Assembly (NCBI GenBank): GCA_017456055.1 | Contig: JAFTKC010000010.1 | Coordinates: 62,001 to 126,000, forward strand | DNA from: Clostridia bacterium | Lineage (GTDB): Bacteria > Bacillota > Clostridia > Christensenellales > Borkfalkiaceae | Length of the DNA: 64,000 nucleotides | Direction: 5' to 3' | Shown: positions 23,941-33,089 of the stretch, piece by piece | Layout: each line of letters starts with the position of its first letter | How positions within the stretch are numbered: the first letter of the stretch is position 1 | Made by a program: the position numbers and the translations under genes | The notes under the pieces: model-generated | Database searches by the model: none | What the model was told of the DNA's origin: nothing | What the model saw: only the letters and a program-made list of their open reading frames with translations

Positions 23941-24615
23941 TTATTCCTTATTTACTTTTGCCGACAAAACGTATATCGGCATGTTTAATTTTCTAAATTT
24001 CTTTTCGTACTCCGTTTGAATATTTTCAATCTTTCCACTTTCAATATCGCTAGAAATATCCTTCACGATAAATCCGTTTTTTTCAAATTGATTATACGAA
24101 TACTCGAAAAAATCTTTATCGTCGGTTTTTTGTAAAACTTCGCCCCCGTCGATTAGATAGTCCTTGTAATCTAAAACAAGTTCCGTTTTAGTTAATCTTC
24201 TATTCTCGTAAGTCCCCGCGGGATATGGTGGCGAAAAGTTAAGAAAAATCTTACTAATTGAGTTTGGCTTAATATATCTAGGCAAATACTCTGCACCACA
24301 ATTAAAAAACCTAACGTTTTTAACTTGCTCTTTTAAGCACTTTTCCGCACCCATAACTATAATGTTTTCAAGCAATTCAACGGCTAAATAATTTTCCTTA
24401 CTATTTCTTTTAGCGCACTCTAAGATAAAGCCTGCTTTACCACATCCTATCTCTAGATTTACAGGATATTCGTTTAAAAATAATTCCTTAAAATCAATAT
24501 AACGTTTATCAAGATTTGCTAGTTTTACGTTTGGAATATCTCGCATAGCAACTAGAAGTACTTCTCTCACGCCATCAAGTCTTTCGGCAAGATGTTTTTT
24601 CTTTCTTATTCTCAT
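23941..24615 (-). CDS. trmB: tRNA (guanine-N7)-methyltransferase
   Basis: A 224-residue SAM-dependent methyltransferase of the TrmB family that makes m7G46 in tRNA. The SAM motif is LEIGCGKAGFILE (about residue 56). The family block usually written NFSDPWPKxRHxKRRLT here reads NFSPPYPAGTYENRRLT, keeping NFS, P and RRLT but changing the aspartate; C-terminal TEYEKKFRKLNMPIY is also typical. First gene of the run trmB-yhaO-yhaN-HNH-amidohydrolase, with its own promoter. Confidence 0.85.
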   Translation of the reverse strand: MRIRKKKHLAERLDGVREVLLVAMRDIPNVKLANLDKRYIDFKELFLNEYPVNLEIGCGKAGFILECAKRNSKENYLAVELLENIIVMGAEKCLKEQVKNVRFFNCGAEYLPRYIKPNSISKIFLNFSPPYPAGTYENRRLTKTELVLDYKDYLIDGGEVLQKTDDKDFFEYSYNQFEKNGFIVKDISSDIESGKIENIQTEYEKKFRKLNMPIYVLSAKVNKE

Positions 24616-24644
24616 AAAATTCTCAATTCAACTTGTTTTTTTAA

Positions 24645-24673
24645 ATTGTAGCACATTTTTAAAAAAGTGTCTA
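24645..24673 (-). promoter_or_regulatory. Promoter of the trmB run
   Basis: TAGACA (24673-24668), 17-base spacer, TACAAT (24650-24645); about 23-base leader to the trmB ATG. Confidence 0.6.
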
Positions 24674-24693
24674 TTTTTTACGGGCTTTTTTAG

Positions 24694-24722
24694 TTGCAAA
24701 TTTAATTTTTCTATGTTAGAAT
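24694..24722 (+). promoter_or_regulatory. Promoter of the tRNA-Pro gene
   Basis: TTGCAA (24694-24699), 17-base spacer, TAGAAT (24717-24722); predicted start about 25 bases before the tRNA. Confidence 0.6.
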
Positions 24723-24753
24723 TTTATAGTAAATTGTAAATCTCGCTATGTAT

Positions 24754-24829
24754 CGGGGTGTGGCGCAGTTGGTAGCGCGCTTGTCTGGGGGGCAAGAGGT
24801 CGCGTGTTCAAGTCACGTCACTCCGACCA
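24754..24829 (+). tRNA. tRNA-Pro (anticodon GGG)
   Basis: A 76-base cloverleaf with encoded CCA. Acceptor CGGGGTG (24754-24760) pairs with CACTCCG (24819-24825) with one G-U pair. The anticodon stem CTTGT/GCAAG encloses loop CTGGGGG, anticodon GGG, reading CCC and CCU. The T arm is CGTG-TTCAAGT-CACG. It is a single tRNA gene followed closely by a terminator. Confidence 0.93.
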
Positions 24830-24830
24830 A

Positions 24831-24861
24831 AAGAAAAGACGGCTTTTAGCCGTCTTTTCTT
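24831..24861. terminator. Bidirectional terminator after tRNA-Pro
   Basis: Perfect inverted repeat AAGAAAAGACGGC / GCCGTCTTTTCTT with loop TTTTA, between the tRNA and the convergent zinc-ribbon gene. Confidence 0.9.
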
Positions 24862-24866
24862 ATTTT

Positions 24867-25196
24867 TTAGAAATATGCTTCTGGATCTACGGTATAACTA
24901 TCGGTAGCAATTTTTACTACATCAATAATAGAAAGTATATATCCTATACCAAAACATATACTCAAAAGTATCTTTACTACACCTTTTTTGCTTTCGCCCA
25001 TCATAAAGTTATGAATGCCTAATCCACCAAGCAATATACCCATTAATATCATAATGGTTTTATCTTGGCCATTTAAGCCCTTTTTCTCTTTTTGTTGAGG
25101 TTGTTCTTTAACTTCCTCCTTTTTTACTGCAGCACCGCAATTAGAACAAAATTCTGCACCCTCTGCAATCTCTTGCCCACACTTTTCACAAAACAT
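24867..25196 (-). CDS. Zinc-ribbon and TM2-domain membrane protein
   Basis: A 109-residue protein. Residues 3-20 form a zinc ribbon (CEKCGQEI...FCSNCG), then a charged linker (about 25-43), then a TM2 domain with two membrane helices: ILMGILLGGLGIHNFMMG and KILLSICFGIGYILSIID, including the typical G-x-H-x-F-x-x-G. Function unknown; such proteins are common in Firmicutes. It lies 25 bases after ftsZ and may be cotranscribed with it. Confidence 0.85.
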   Translation of the reverse strand: MFCEKCGQEIAEGAEFCSNCGAAVKKEEVKEQPQQKEKKGLNGQDKTIMILMGILLGGLGIHNFMMGESKKGVVKILLSICFGIGYILSIIDVVKIATDSYTVDPEAYF

Positions 25197-25221
25197 TTTT
25201 CCTTCTCCTTAGTTATATATT

Positions 25222-26421
25222 TTATTTTTTAAATAATTTTTTCATAAATGCAGGAAGTTCTCTACCCTTAGGCTCTTCCTTAACTTCAGGCTCTGCCACC
25301 ACTTCTGGCTCTACGGGAGTTTCTTCCACTTTAGGCTCTTCTACGGGAGCGCTAACTTGCTCTTCTTTTTCCTTTTCGGCGTTAGCGATTTTTAGAAGTG
25401 GCAAACTATCTTCTTCCGTTTTAACTTCTACGCTTGCCTTTTTTATAATTGGTTCTCTTTGAGATTCACCCGGCAAAAAGCCCGTTGCAATAACGGTAAT
25501 CTTAATTTCATCTACCATGTGATCGTCGATTGTTTGACCAAAAATAATATTCGCTCTCTCGTCAATTATTCCTTGAACTAAAAGTGCTGCTTCGTTTACT
25601 TCACCGAGAGTCAAGTCCTTTCCACCAGTCACGTTAAGAATAACTGATTTAGCACCCTCAATTGTAGTTTCCAAAAGAGGACTTGAAACGGCTTGTCTAA
25701 CTGCCTCTATAACCCTATTTTCACCTTTTGCTCTACCAACGCCCATGTGCGCAAGACCTTGATTTCTCATTACGGTGTTAACGTCTGCAAAATCAAGATT
25801 TATTAAAGACGGGGTTGCAATAAGGTCAACTATACCAACTATACCTTGCTTTAGCATATCGTCTGCCACCTTGAAAGCGTCAGTCATAGCAATGTTATTT
25901 GGCAAAAATTGTAGTAATTTATCGTTAGGTATAATAACTAAAGTATCTACGTATTTTTTAAGGTTTGAAATACCCTTATTTGCATTTTCATTTCTAACTC
26001 TACCCTCAAAAGAGAAAGGCTTGGTCACTACGGCAACGGTTAAAATTCCAAGTTCTCTAGCAATTCTTGCTACGACTGAAGCGGCACCCGTTCCCGTTCC
26101 ACCACCCATACCAGCGGCAATAAATAAAAGATCCGTCCCTTCTAGCGCTTGTGAAATGCTATCTTTAGATTCTTCTGCTGCAGCCTCACCCACGTTTGGA
26201 TCACTGCCTGCGCCTAAACCTTTAGTTAAAATTTCACCAATTTGAATACATTTTTCCGCTCTAGATAGAAGCAAGGCTTGACTATCCGTGTTTACTGCAA
26301 TAAATTCAGCACTAGAAACGTTCGATTCTATCATACTATTTATGGCGTTGCAACCGCCACCACCGATTCCCATAACTCTAATTACTGCTGAATTTGGTTT
26401 AAAAGTTTCTTGACCGTACAT
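25222..26421 (-). CDS. ftsZ: Cell division protein FtsZ
   Basis: A 399-residue tubulin homolog that polymerises into the division ring. GTP-binding motif GGGTGTGAA (about residues 105-113), N-terminal GIGGGGCNAINSM, T7-like NLDFADV near 208, and the C-terminal domain through residue 320. A variable linker rich in E, P and V (about 335-388) leads to the conserved C-terminal peptide RELPAFMKKLF, which binds FtsA and other partners. It is the last gene of the division run after ftsQ and ftsA; the order ftsQ-ftsA-ftsZ is standard. Confidence 0.97.
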   Translation of the reverse strand: MYGQETFKPNSAVIRVMGIGGGGCNAINSMIESNVSSAEFIAVNTDSQALLLSRAEKCIQIGEILTKGLGAGSDPNVGEAAAEESKDSISQALEGTDLLFIAAGMGGGTGTGAASVVARIARELGILTVAVVTKPFSFEGRVRNENANKGISNLKKYVDTLVIIPNDKLLQFLPNNIAMTDAFKVADDMLKQGIVGIVDLIATPSLINLDFADVNTVMRNQGLAHMGVGRAKGENRVIEAVRQAVSSPLLETTIEGAKSVILNVTGGKDLTLGEVNEAALLVQGIIDERANIIFGQTIDDHMVDEIKITVIATGFLPGESQREPIIKKASVEVKTEEDSLPLLKIANAEKEKEEQVSAPVEEPKVEETPVEPEVVAEPEVKEEPKGRELPAFMKKLFKK

Positions 26422-26470
26422 ATTTTTCCTCCATCACGAATGTGATTCGTATATATTTAAGTTAATTATT

Positions 26471-27574
26471 TTAATTTTGCTCTGCGACCAAATCTAAAAG
26501 TGATAAAACGGAAGATTCAGTCGGCTTGTCCATCAAAGGCACGTCTGGCACTAAGATCTCGGTTATTGCACCAACTCTACTTGAAACGTGCTCCTTTGCC
26601 CCACGAAGATAGGCTATTCCACCACCCGTTATCATTAACGGAACGTATTCGGGAATTGCATAGCCAGATAATTCCATTGAAGTAGAAACGTTTTCACAAA
26701 GCACGTCTAGGGTGTTTTTAACAAGTTTTATAAGGTCTTCTTCAGGAAAATACTCGCCGTCTAATTCAACCAAAGTATAATTGCCCGTTTCCGCTTTAGT
26801 TAGGTTAATTTTTCTCTTTAACTCTTCTGCTTTAGAAAAATCAATCTCGTATTTTTCGGATATTGCGGCAGTTATGTATCCACCACCATAATCAAAAGAA
26901 TTTTGATATAATATTCCGTCGCCTTGAATCAAGGTAAAAGTGGTTGAAATATACCCAACGTCTACCATCATCGCCGTCTTATCTCTCGTTTCGGCATCAA
27001 GTAAAAACATTGCTTCGGCAAGTGAAGAAGAAACGAATTCCACGTCTATATCTCCAGTAGATATCAAAGTGGGCTTAACCGTTTCTATAAAGTAATTTGA
27101 GCAAAGAACGAAAGAAAGTTTACCTTTAAGTATTGCGCTAACGTTTCCAACGGGATTAGCAAGTCTTCTATAATCGTCTAGTTCGTAAACAATTGCCGAA
27201 CGATTGATAAGCGTATACTTTGAAGATGGCAACACAAACGCAGCGTCAAACAAAACTTCTATATCTTCTTCGGTAATTTTTCTCTTTTTCTCAAAGGAAA
27301 TTTGACTATCTTTAGTAATAACTTCGGTAAAATCACCTGGAACACCTACGTAAACGGTGTTTATATCTTTTTGCGACGAAAAGATAAATTCCTTTGCTTG
27401 ATATAGCGCTCTATTTAAACTTTCCGTACCAATAAAAGCCTTATCGTTAAATCCGTCGTATTCAATTTCTTTTCTCGCCTTAAATAAGAAAGTTCTATTT
27501 ACTCCCCTTTCTCCAATGGCTACCGTCAATTTTGACGAGCCTATATCGATTATGGCGCTCTTTCTCTTTCGCAT
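26471..27574 (-). CDS. ftsA: Short FtsA-like cell division protein
   Basis: A 367-residue actin-fold protein between ftsQ and ftsZ. Visible features: AIIDIGSSKLTVAIGE (phosphate 1), the SHS2 (1C) region with YVGVPGDF, MVDVGYISTTFTL (phosphate 2), FDYGGGYITAAIS, and ITGGGIAYLRGAKE near the end. Typical FtsA proteins are about 410-440 residues and end in an amphipathic helix that binds the membrane. This one ends at SVLSLLDLVAEQN with no obvious basic amphipathic helix, so membrane attachment may differ. Confidence 0.87.
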   Translation of the reverse strand: MRKRKSAIIDIGSSKLTVAIGERGVNRTFLFKARKEIEYDGFNDKAFIGTESLNRALYQAKEFIFSSQKDINTVYVGVPGDFTEVITKDSQISFEKKRKITEEDIEVLFDAAFVLPSSKYTLINRSAIVYELDDYRRLANPVGNVSAILKGKLSFVLCSNYFIETVKPTLISTGDIDVEFVSSSLAEAMFLLDAETRDKTAMMVDVGYISTTFTLIQGDGILYQNSFDYGGGYITAAISEKYEIDFSKAEELKRKINLTKAETGNYTLVELDGEYFPEEDLIKLVKNTLDVLCENVSTSMELSGYAIPEYVPLMITGGGIAYLRGAKEHVSSRVGAITEILVPDVPLMDKPTESSVLSLLDLVAEQN

Positions 27575-27586
27575 ATAAATACCTCT

Positions 27587-28345
27587 TTAAGTATTCGTCC
27601 AAATAGGTTTTATTTGTCCATCGTCTTGCTCTACAATCAATATTTGATTATATGACTTTATAAAATCCACGTCACAATTGTCATAACTTTCAATTGCTTT
27701 ATTGATTTTTGCCTCTCCATTTATATCGGCTTTAGTTATAACTATATCTACACCTGTGTAGGTGGAAAACACCACGTCTCTAACTTCACCAGCGCTCAAA
27801 TACTTTATCGTCATTTGCTTTATGCTATCGGTGAGATTTGCAGCCTTTGACATTTCAAGCGAAGAATTAAACATTTCTTGCCTATCAGTCTTAATTTGCT
27901 TGCCTATTTGAAGCGGCTCCATAACGTTAACTCCTTCAAAACCCAAGTCGATTAAATCTCTATCGGCAACGTCACCTTGTCCCTCTTTAATAACGACTCC
28001 CTCTTCGTCAAGCAAATAGATTGTTTGATCACTTACCATTTTATACACGGGCAATCTCTCGATTATAACAACCTCTACGTAGTTAGGAAATTTCTTCTCT
28101 ACGGATTTTACCTTGCAAGTGGGATATTCTTTCATTATCTCGTAAACTTCTTCTTTATTAAAAAATAATAAATTTCTACCCTTTAACTCGTCAAGTTTTT
28201 CTTGAATCTCCTGACAATCGACTTGGTCGGAAACAGAATACTGCGTTTCAATTTTAGTCACATTAAAAAGAATATAGCACGAACATATCACTGCTATAAA
28301 AAACGCAACTGCTATTAAGATTAAAGGTATTTTTTTACTGTTCAT
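27587..28345 (-). CDS. ftsQ: FtsQ/DivIB-like cell division protein with POTRA domain
   Basis: A 252-residue bitopic protein. One N-terminal membrane helix (about residues 6-28, PLILIAVAFFIAVICSCYIL) is followed by an extracytoplasmic POTRA-like domain: LDELKGRNLLFFNKEEVYEI, then CKVKSVEKKFPNYVEVVIIERLPVY split across the next strands, then the beta domain. It belongs to the FtsQBL/DivIB complex that controls septal peptidoglycan synthesis. It sits between murA and ftsA, 12 bases before ftsA. Confidence 0.87.
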   Translation of the reverse strand: MNSKKIPLILIAVAFFIAVICSCYILFNVTKIETQYSVSDQVDCQEIQEKLDELKGRNLLFFNKEEVYEIMKEYPTCKVKSVEKKFPNYVEVVIIERLPVYKMVSDQTIYLLDEEGVVIKEGQGDVADRDLIDLGFEGVNVMEPLQIGKQIKTDRQEMFNSSLEMSKAANLTDSIKQMTIKYLSAGEVRDVVFSTYTGVDIVITKADINGEAKINKAIESYDNCDVDFIKSYNQILIVEQDDGQIKPIWTNT

Positions 28346-28346
28346 C

Positions 28347-29597
28347 TTAAAGTTCCTTAACTTTTACGATATCTATGCCAAGCATAGAAAGTTTTTTATC
28401 AAAATTGTAATATCCACGTTCAACGTGTTTTACGTCAACAACTTCGGTTTGCCCTTCGGCGTTAAGCCCCGCCAAAACGAGAGCCGCACCGCCACGCAAG
28501 TCTTTTGCTATTACTCTTTCACCGTGAAGCCTGCTAACTCCAATTATGGTTGCCGTGTCTCCGTCCACTCTAATTTTAGCGCCCATCTTATTTAACTCTT
28601 CTATATGCCCGAAACGATTTTCAAAAATTCTTTCGCAAATAGTAGACTTACCTTTTGAAACACTTGCAAGCACACTTATCGGCGCTTGTAAATCGGTTGG
28701 AAACAACGGATACGGACCAGTAGTCACGTCGAAGGCTTTTAAGCCCCTTATAAATTTCAAATATATTATATCATTTTTTAATATAATTTTACAAGTGCTT
28801 TCGCAAAATTTACCTATTAAAGGTAAAATATTTTGTGGTTTTGCGTTGATTAATTCAATTTCTCCTCCCGTCAAAGCGCCAGCAAGCAAAAAAGTGCCCG
28901 CTTCTATCCTATCAGATAGGGGCAAATATTTTGTTCCGTGAAGTTCTTTTACTCCTTCAATCGTCACGCAAAGATTAGAACACGCAATCCTAGCGCCCAT
29001 AGAATTTAACATTTTGATTAAATCTAAAATCTCAGGCTCTTTTGCGTAGTTATGTATTTTAGTTATTCCCTCGGCTTTTACGCTCGCTAGAATTAGATTT
29101 TCCGTCGCTCCTACCGACGGAAAACTTAAAGAAATTTCTTTTCCAATCAGCCTATCTGCATAGCAAAAAATTTCCTTTCCGTCGTCGCACACGCTAACCC
29201 CTAATTCCTTAAGCGAATCAAGGTGGATATCTATAGGGCGCTTACCAATTTCACACCCTCCCGGATAGTTGAGTTTAGCCGTCTTACATCTACCCATCAA
29301 CGCACCTAGCATAAGCACTGAAGTCCTTAAACCCCTAGTTAAATTATCGTCTAAGTGACAACTAGTTAATTCCTTGGAATTTATTATTAAATCGTTGCCG
29401 TCAAACTGAGTTTTTACGCCTAATTTATTTAGTATTTTTAACATACCCAAAACGTCTAAGAGTTTCGGGCAAGATTTTATCACGACTTCTTCGTCCGTAA
29501 GCACCGACGCAGATATCATTGGAAGAAGGGCGTTTTTTGCACTCTCTATCTTAACGCTTCCACTAATTTTGCCACCATTTATAACATATTTTTCCAT
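28347..29597 (-). CDS. murA: UDP-N-acetylglucosamine 1-carboxyvinyltransferase
   Basis: A 416-residue enzyme that transfers enolpyruvate from PEP to UDP-GlcNAc, the first committed step of peptidoglycan synthesis. The active-site cysteine is Cys115 in PGGCEIGKRPIDIHL, the same number as in well-known MurA enzymes, and it is the target of fosfomycin. Other family motifs: GGKISGSVKIESAKNALLP, PSVGATENLILAS, PTDLQAP. The ATG at 29597 is used because GGGAG precedes it; the frame upstream to 29624 lacks a ribosome site. It lies within the division cluster between ftsW and ftsQ, where murG would be expected nearby but is absent. Confidence 0.95.
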   Translation of the reverse strand: MEKYVINGGKISGSVKIESAKNALLPMISASVLTDEEVVIKSCPKLLDVLGMLKILNKLGVKTQFDGNDLIINSKELTSCHLDDNLTRGLRTSVLMLGALMGRCKTAKLNYPGGCEIGKRPIDIHLDSLKELGVSVCDDGKEIFCYADRLIGKEISLSFPSVGATENLILASVKAEGITKIHNYAKEPEILDLIKMLNSMGARIACSNLCVTIEGVKELHGTKYLPLSDRIEAGTFLLAGALTGGEIELINAKPQNILPLIGKFCESTCKIILKNDIIYLKFIRGLKAFDVTTGPYPLFPTDLQAPISVLASVSKGKSTICERIFENRFGHIEELNKMGAKIRVDGDTATIIGVSRLHGERVIAKDLRGGAALVLAGLNAEGQTEVVDVKHVERGYYNFDKKLSMLGIDIVKVKEL

Positions 29598-29640
29598 AAT
29601 ATTCTCCCAATTTTTATATATCATATTATGGAAAATTTTT

Positions 29641-30750
29641 CTAAAAGGTTAAATTCGTGCTCGTTGAAACGTTATATAAAACTCCCATTTCCGTCATAAA
29701 AATTATTATCGAAGTGTTTCCACTAGAAACTAGTGGCAAACTGAGTCCCGTCGGCGGAATACTTCCCGTCACTACTAGAGCGTTGACAACTGTTTGTATT
29801 CCAAAAATCATAGTGATTCCAATAGCCGTGATGAAGGCAAAAACGTCTTTAGATTTAGACGCTATTCTAAGTCCTCTAAATATTATGAAACCTAGTAGTA
29901 AAAAGAAGAAAAATAACCCCACGAAACCTACTTCTTCACCAATTACCGACAATATAAAATCCGATTCTGCAAATGGTAAAAATGCGTATTTTTGCCTTGA
30001 GTTAAATAGCCCCACGCCAAACCATCCACCCGAGCCTAAAGCGTAGAGAGATTGTAGGAGTTGATAGCCTTCTCCTTTTGGATTTGCCCAAGGATCTAAA
30101 AAAGCCGATAACCTACTCAGTCTATAAGGCTCAATTAGTATTAAAACCACTACAAATATAATAGCCGGAATTAAAAGCATAACAAAATATTTTATCTTTA
30201 ATCCAGCGCAAAAAAGCATTGTAATCATTAAGGTTGCAACGCACACGGTTATACTCATATTCGGCTCGACGATTATAAGTAAACACAATAGAAGTCCGTA
30301 TAAAATTATAGGCAAAGCACCAAGTAGCGTTTTACACTTATCTGGATTATTTGAAACGTAGGACGCAGAAAATAAAATAAGCGAAAACTTTGCTAATTCC
30401 GACGGTTGCAAGGTAAACCCACCTATCCCTATCCACCTTTTCGCTCCATAGTTTTCCACCCCTATACCAGGAACGAATACAAGAAGAAGTAAAACCACCG
30501 TGATTATCATTAAAAAGGGGTTTAGTTTTTTCAGTCTCTTATAATCAAAAAAGCAAGCAAAGAACATAGTTATAAGCCCTATCATTATGCCCATTACTTG
30601 TTTTTTCACAAAATAATACTCATCGTTATAAGTAGAAAGAGCGGAATATCTACTCGCCGAATATATAAACGTTGCCCCCAAAACTGCAAGCGTTATAACG
30701 GCAATAATAAGCAGATAATCCCCTCTTTTATTTTTCTTAATTATTTCCAC
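29641..30750 (-). CDS. ftsW: SEDS-family cell division protein FtsW
   Basis: A 369-residue polytopic SEDS glycosyltransferase with about ten membrane helices that polymerises septal glycan. Motifs: RWIGIGGFTLQPSELAKFSL (about 105), NMSITVC near 160, PWANPKGEGYQLLQSLYALG (about 215), and PTGLSLPLVSSGNTS near 340. The GTG start shares a base with the murD stop (TAGTG), with GGAG upstream. FtsW rather than RodA or SpoVE is judged from its place between murD and murA; SpoVE remains possible in a spore former. Confidence 0.9.
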   Translation of the reverse strand: MEIIKKNKRGDYLLIIAVITLAVLGATFIYSASRYSALSTYNDEYYFVKKQVMGIMIGLITMFFACFFDYKRLKKLNPFLMIITVVLLLLVFVPGIGVENYGAKRWIGIGGFTLQPSELAKFSLILFSASYVSNNPDKCKTLLGALPIILYGLLLCLLIIVEPNMSITVCVATLMITMLFCAGLKIKYFVMLLIPAIIFVVVLILIEPYRLSRLSAFLDPWANPKGEGYQLLQSLYALGSGGWFGVGLFNSRQKYAFLPFAESDFILSVIGEEVGFVGLFFFFLLLGFIIFRGLRIASKSKDVFAFITAIGITMIFGIQTVVNALVVTGSIPPTGLSLPLVSSGNTSIIIFMTEMGVLYNVSTSTNLTF

Positions 30751-32090
30751 TAGAAAGTCTCCACGAGATTTTTGAACAAATCGCCACGCTCTTCGTAATT
30801 TTTAAACTTATCGAAACTAGCACAACCGGGGCTAAGCAATACGCAATCTCCACTACTTGCATAAAGCCTTGCAATTTTTACGGCAAAGGAAAAATCACCC
30901 GTCACCGTCACGTCGTAAACGCCCGCCTTTCCAGCGCTTTCTAGCATACTAAATCTAGACGCTCCCGTTATTACGGTATGTACTATTGGGCTAGACGAAA
31001 TTTCTTCAAATAACTTGTCGTATTTTTCACCCTTTTCACTTCCACCAACTATTAAAACGGTAGGCGCTTTCATTGATTTTATCGCAGTAATAGTAGACGC
31101 GGTATTAGTTGACTTTGAATCGTCAAAATATCTTATTCCGTCTTTTTCCTTTACGAGTTCTATTCTATGTGGCACGCCCTTAAACTCTTTTAGAGCCGAA
31201 ATTATATCTTGGTTTTGAACGCCTAATAGTTTTGCCACGGATATAGAAAACAAAGCGTTATATTCGTTGTGCTCGCCTTGTAAACTAAGGTCACTTGAGT
31301 CCATTATATACTCGTCTTTATAGTAGAGTTTTCCTTGATTAAGATATGCGCCTATCACCCTTTCTTTCGTTGAAACCCACAACACTTTTCCCTTGCACTC
31401 TGGAAAAGTTGCCCTAACGTTCTCGTCGTCGTAATTAAGAATAGCGTACTCGCTTTCCCTTTGGTTTTTAACTAGTCTTCTTTTTAGAAAAACATAGTTC
31501 TCCATATTATAATGACGTTCTAAATGGTCGGGCGCGAGGTTTAATATGCACGCAACGTGTGGGCACAAATTGCTAGACGCCTCCAACTGAAAACTCGATA
31601 TTTCCGTCACGCAGACCGTTTCTCTATCTATTTCTTCTAGTTTGGACGACACGGGAACACCCACGTTCCCAAGTAATTGACTTTTTATATTTGCCTTTTT
31701 TAATATTTCGTCTATTAAACTAACCGTAGTCGTTTTTCCATTTGTTCCCGTGACTCCAATTATGGTAGGTTGTGTTTGTAAAAAAGAAAATTCTAACTCG
31801 CTTATAATTCTCTTTTCCATTTGCTTTGCTTTTACTGCAACTTGGTGATTTATTGGAACACCCGGACTTATTATCACCACGTCAATAGACTTAAAAATCT
31901 CTTCGTCGATTGGATTTTCTAACGTGATTGCGCCTAAAGATTTTAGTTCTTCTATCGCCTCTTTGCTTTTTTGGCTTAGGTTCTCTTCATATAGGTAGCA
32001 TTTGCCTTTATTGTTAAGCAAATATTTCCCCACCGAATAACCACTCTTCGACACCCCTAATATTAAAAAAGTTTGCGTTTTTATATACAT
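30750..32090 (-). CDS. murD: UDP-N-acetylmuramoylalanine--D-glutamate ligase
   Basis: A 446-residue Mur ligase adding D-Glu to UDP-MurNAc-L-Ala. N-terminal Rossmann-like domain (LILGVSKSGYSVGKYL), ATP motif GVTGTNGKTTT near residue 112, central LNLAPDHLERH, and C-terminal DDSKSTNTASTITAIKS near 315. The C-terminus has LLSPGCASFDKFKNYEERG, typical for MurD. It overlaps ftsW and follows mraY after 9 bases, in standard order. Confidence 0.95.
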   Translation of the reverse strand: MYIKTQTFLILGVSKSGYSVGKYLLNNKGKCYLYEENLSQKSKEAIEELKSLGAITLENPIDEEIFKSIDVVIISPGVPINHQVAVKAKQMEKRIISELEFSFLQTQPTIIGVTGTNGKTTTVSLIDEILKKANIKSQLLGNVGVPVSSKLEEIDRETVCVTEISSFQLEASSNLCPHVACILNLAPDHLERHYNMENYVFLKRRLVKNQRESEYAILNYDDENVRATFPECKGKVLWVSTKERVIGAYLNQGKLYYKDEYIMDSSDLSLQGEHNEYNALFSISVAKLLGVQNQDIISALKEFKGVPHRIELVKEKDGIRYFDDSKSTNTASTITAIKSMKAPTVLIVGGSEKGEKYDKLFEEISSSPIVHTVITGASRFSMLESAGKAGVYDVTVTGDFSFAVKIARLYASSGDCVLLSPGCASFDKFKNYEERGDLFKNLVETF

Positions 32091-32099
32091 ATTTCACCT

Positions 32100-33089
32100 C
32101 TACAAATAGAATATGACGAGCGTCAATCCCATTATGCAAGTTAATAGAGAATAAAAATAAGATATTTGCGTTTCGGTGTAGCCTTTCATTTGTAAGTGAT
32201 GATGGTAGGGGCTCATCAAAAATATTCTCTTCCCTTTTGTTTTCTTAAAGTATAACACTTGAATAATTACGCTTAAACAAGAAATCACGAAAGGTATTCC
32301 TAAAAGTGGAATAAATAAAGAGTTAGAAGAAAATATGCTTATCGCCCCCAAAAACCCACCTAGAGAGAGCGAACCCGTGTCCCCCATAAACACCTTGGCT
32401 TTAGGCACGTTAAAGGCAAGAAAGCCTAGGATTCCACCCATAAGACAAGACGATAATAAAATTAACCCCTTACTTTCTTCTTGATTTATATAATTGGAAG
32501 ACAAAATGAAGTTTTCGGCATATATTATTAAAACTAAAAATAGCAGATAAAAAAACGAAACCCCAGACGCTAGCGAATCTAAGCCGTCCGTTAAATTCAC
32601 GCCGTTAGTTATCGCTAGAAATATAAAGGAGGAAAATGGGATAATTAAATACCCCACTTCAATAGTTTTCTTAACAAAAGGAAGATATAGGGTTGTTATT
32701 CCATTAATATAACAAAACACTCCCGAAAAGACGGCTATGGTTAATTGAAATATTATTTTTTGATAGGCTTTTAAGCCTTCGTTTTTTCTTAATTTTATCT
32801 TGATAAAATCATCTATAAAGCCGACTATTAAATACGCTAATCCTATGCTTAAAGAAACGGTGGAACTTCTTCTACTAAATCCAAAGACGAGATAAAAAAC
32901 GACGACTGCAGGAAGTATAAAAAATAGCCCGCCAAGTGTTGGCGTTCCGTTTTTTTCTCTATGCTCAGCAACGTAGTTTAGTATGGTTTGTCCCGCCTTA
33001 AACTTCCTTAATAACGGCAAGACTAAAATTCCCGAAATTAAGGTAAAAATTAAAGATAAAAGAATAGTTAATAAAAGGTTTTTTAGCAC
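32100..33089 (-). CDS. mraY: Phospho-N-acetylmuramoyl-pentapeptide-transferase
   Basis: A 329-residue membrane enzyme making lipid I from UDP-MurNAc-pentapeptide and undecaprenyl phosphate. About ten membrane helices; key blocks are EHREKNGTPTLGGLFF (about 43-58), the aspartates in VGFIDDFIK (about 95), TNGVNLTDGLDSLASG (about 160-175), KVFMGDTGSLSLGG (about 235) and PYHHHLQMKG (about 295). The start codon is GTG with GGAGAA upstream. It immediately follows murE; the usual murF between them is missing. Confidence 0.95.
   Translation of the reverse strand: MLKNLLLTILLSLIFTLISGILVLPLLRKFKAGQTILNYVAEHREKNGTPTLGGLFFILPAVVVFYLVFGFSRRSSTVSLSIGLAYLIVGFIDDFIKIKLRKNEGLKAYQKIIFQLTIAVFSGVFCYINGITTLYLPFVKKTIEVGYLIIPFSSFIFLAITNGVNLTDGLDSLASGVSFFYLLFLVLIIYAENFILSSNYINQEESKGLILLSSCLMGGILGFLAFNVPKAKVFMGDTGSLSLGGFLGAISIFSSNSLFIPLLGIPFVISCLSVIIQVLYFKKTKGKRIFLMSPYHHHLQMKGYTETQISYFYSLLTCIMGLTLVIFYL

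Noticed and set aside
28546..28941. Plus-strand 131-codon frame over murA
   Set aside because: Antisense shadow of a full-length MurA with Cys115 in the other strand.
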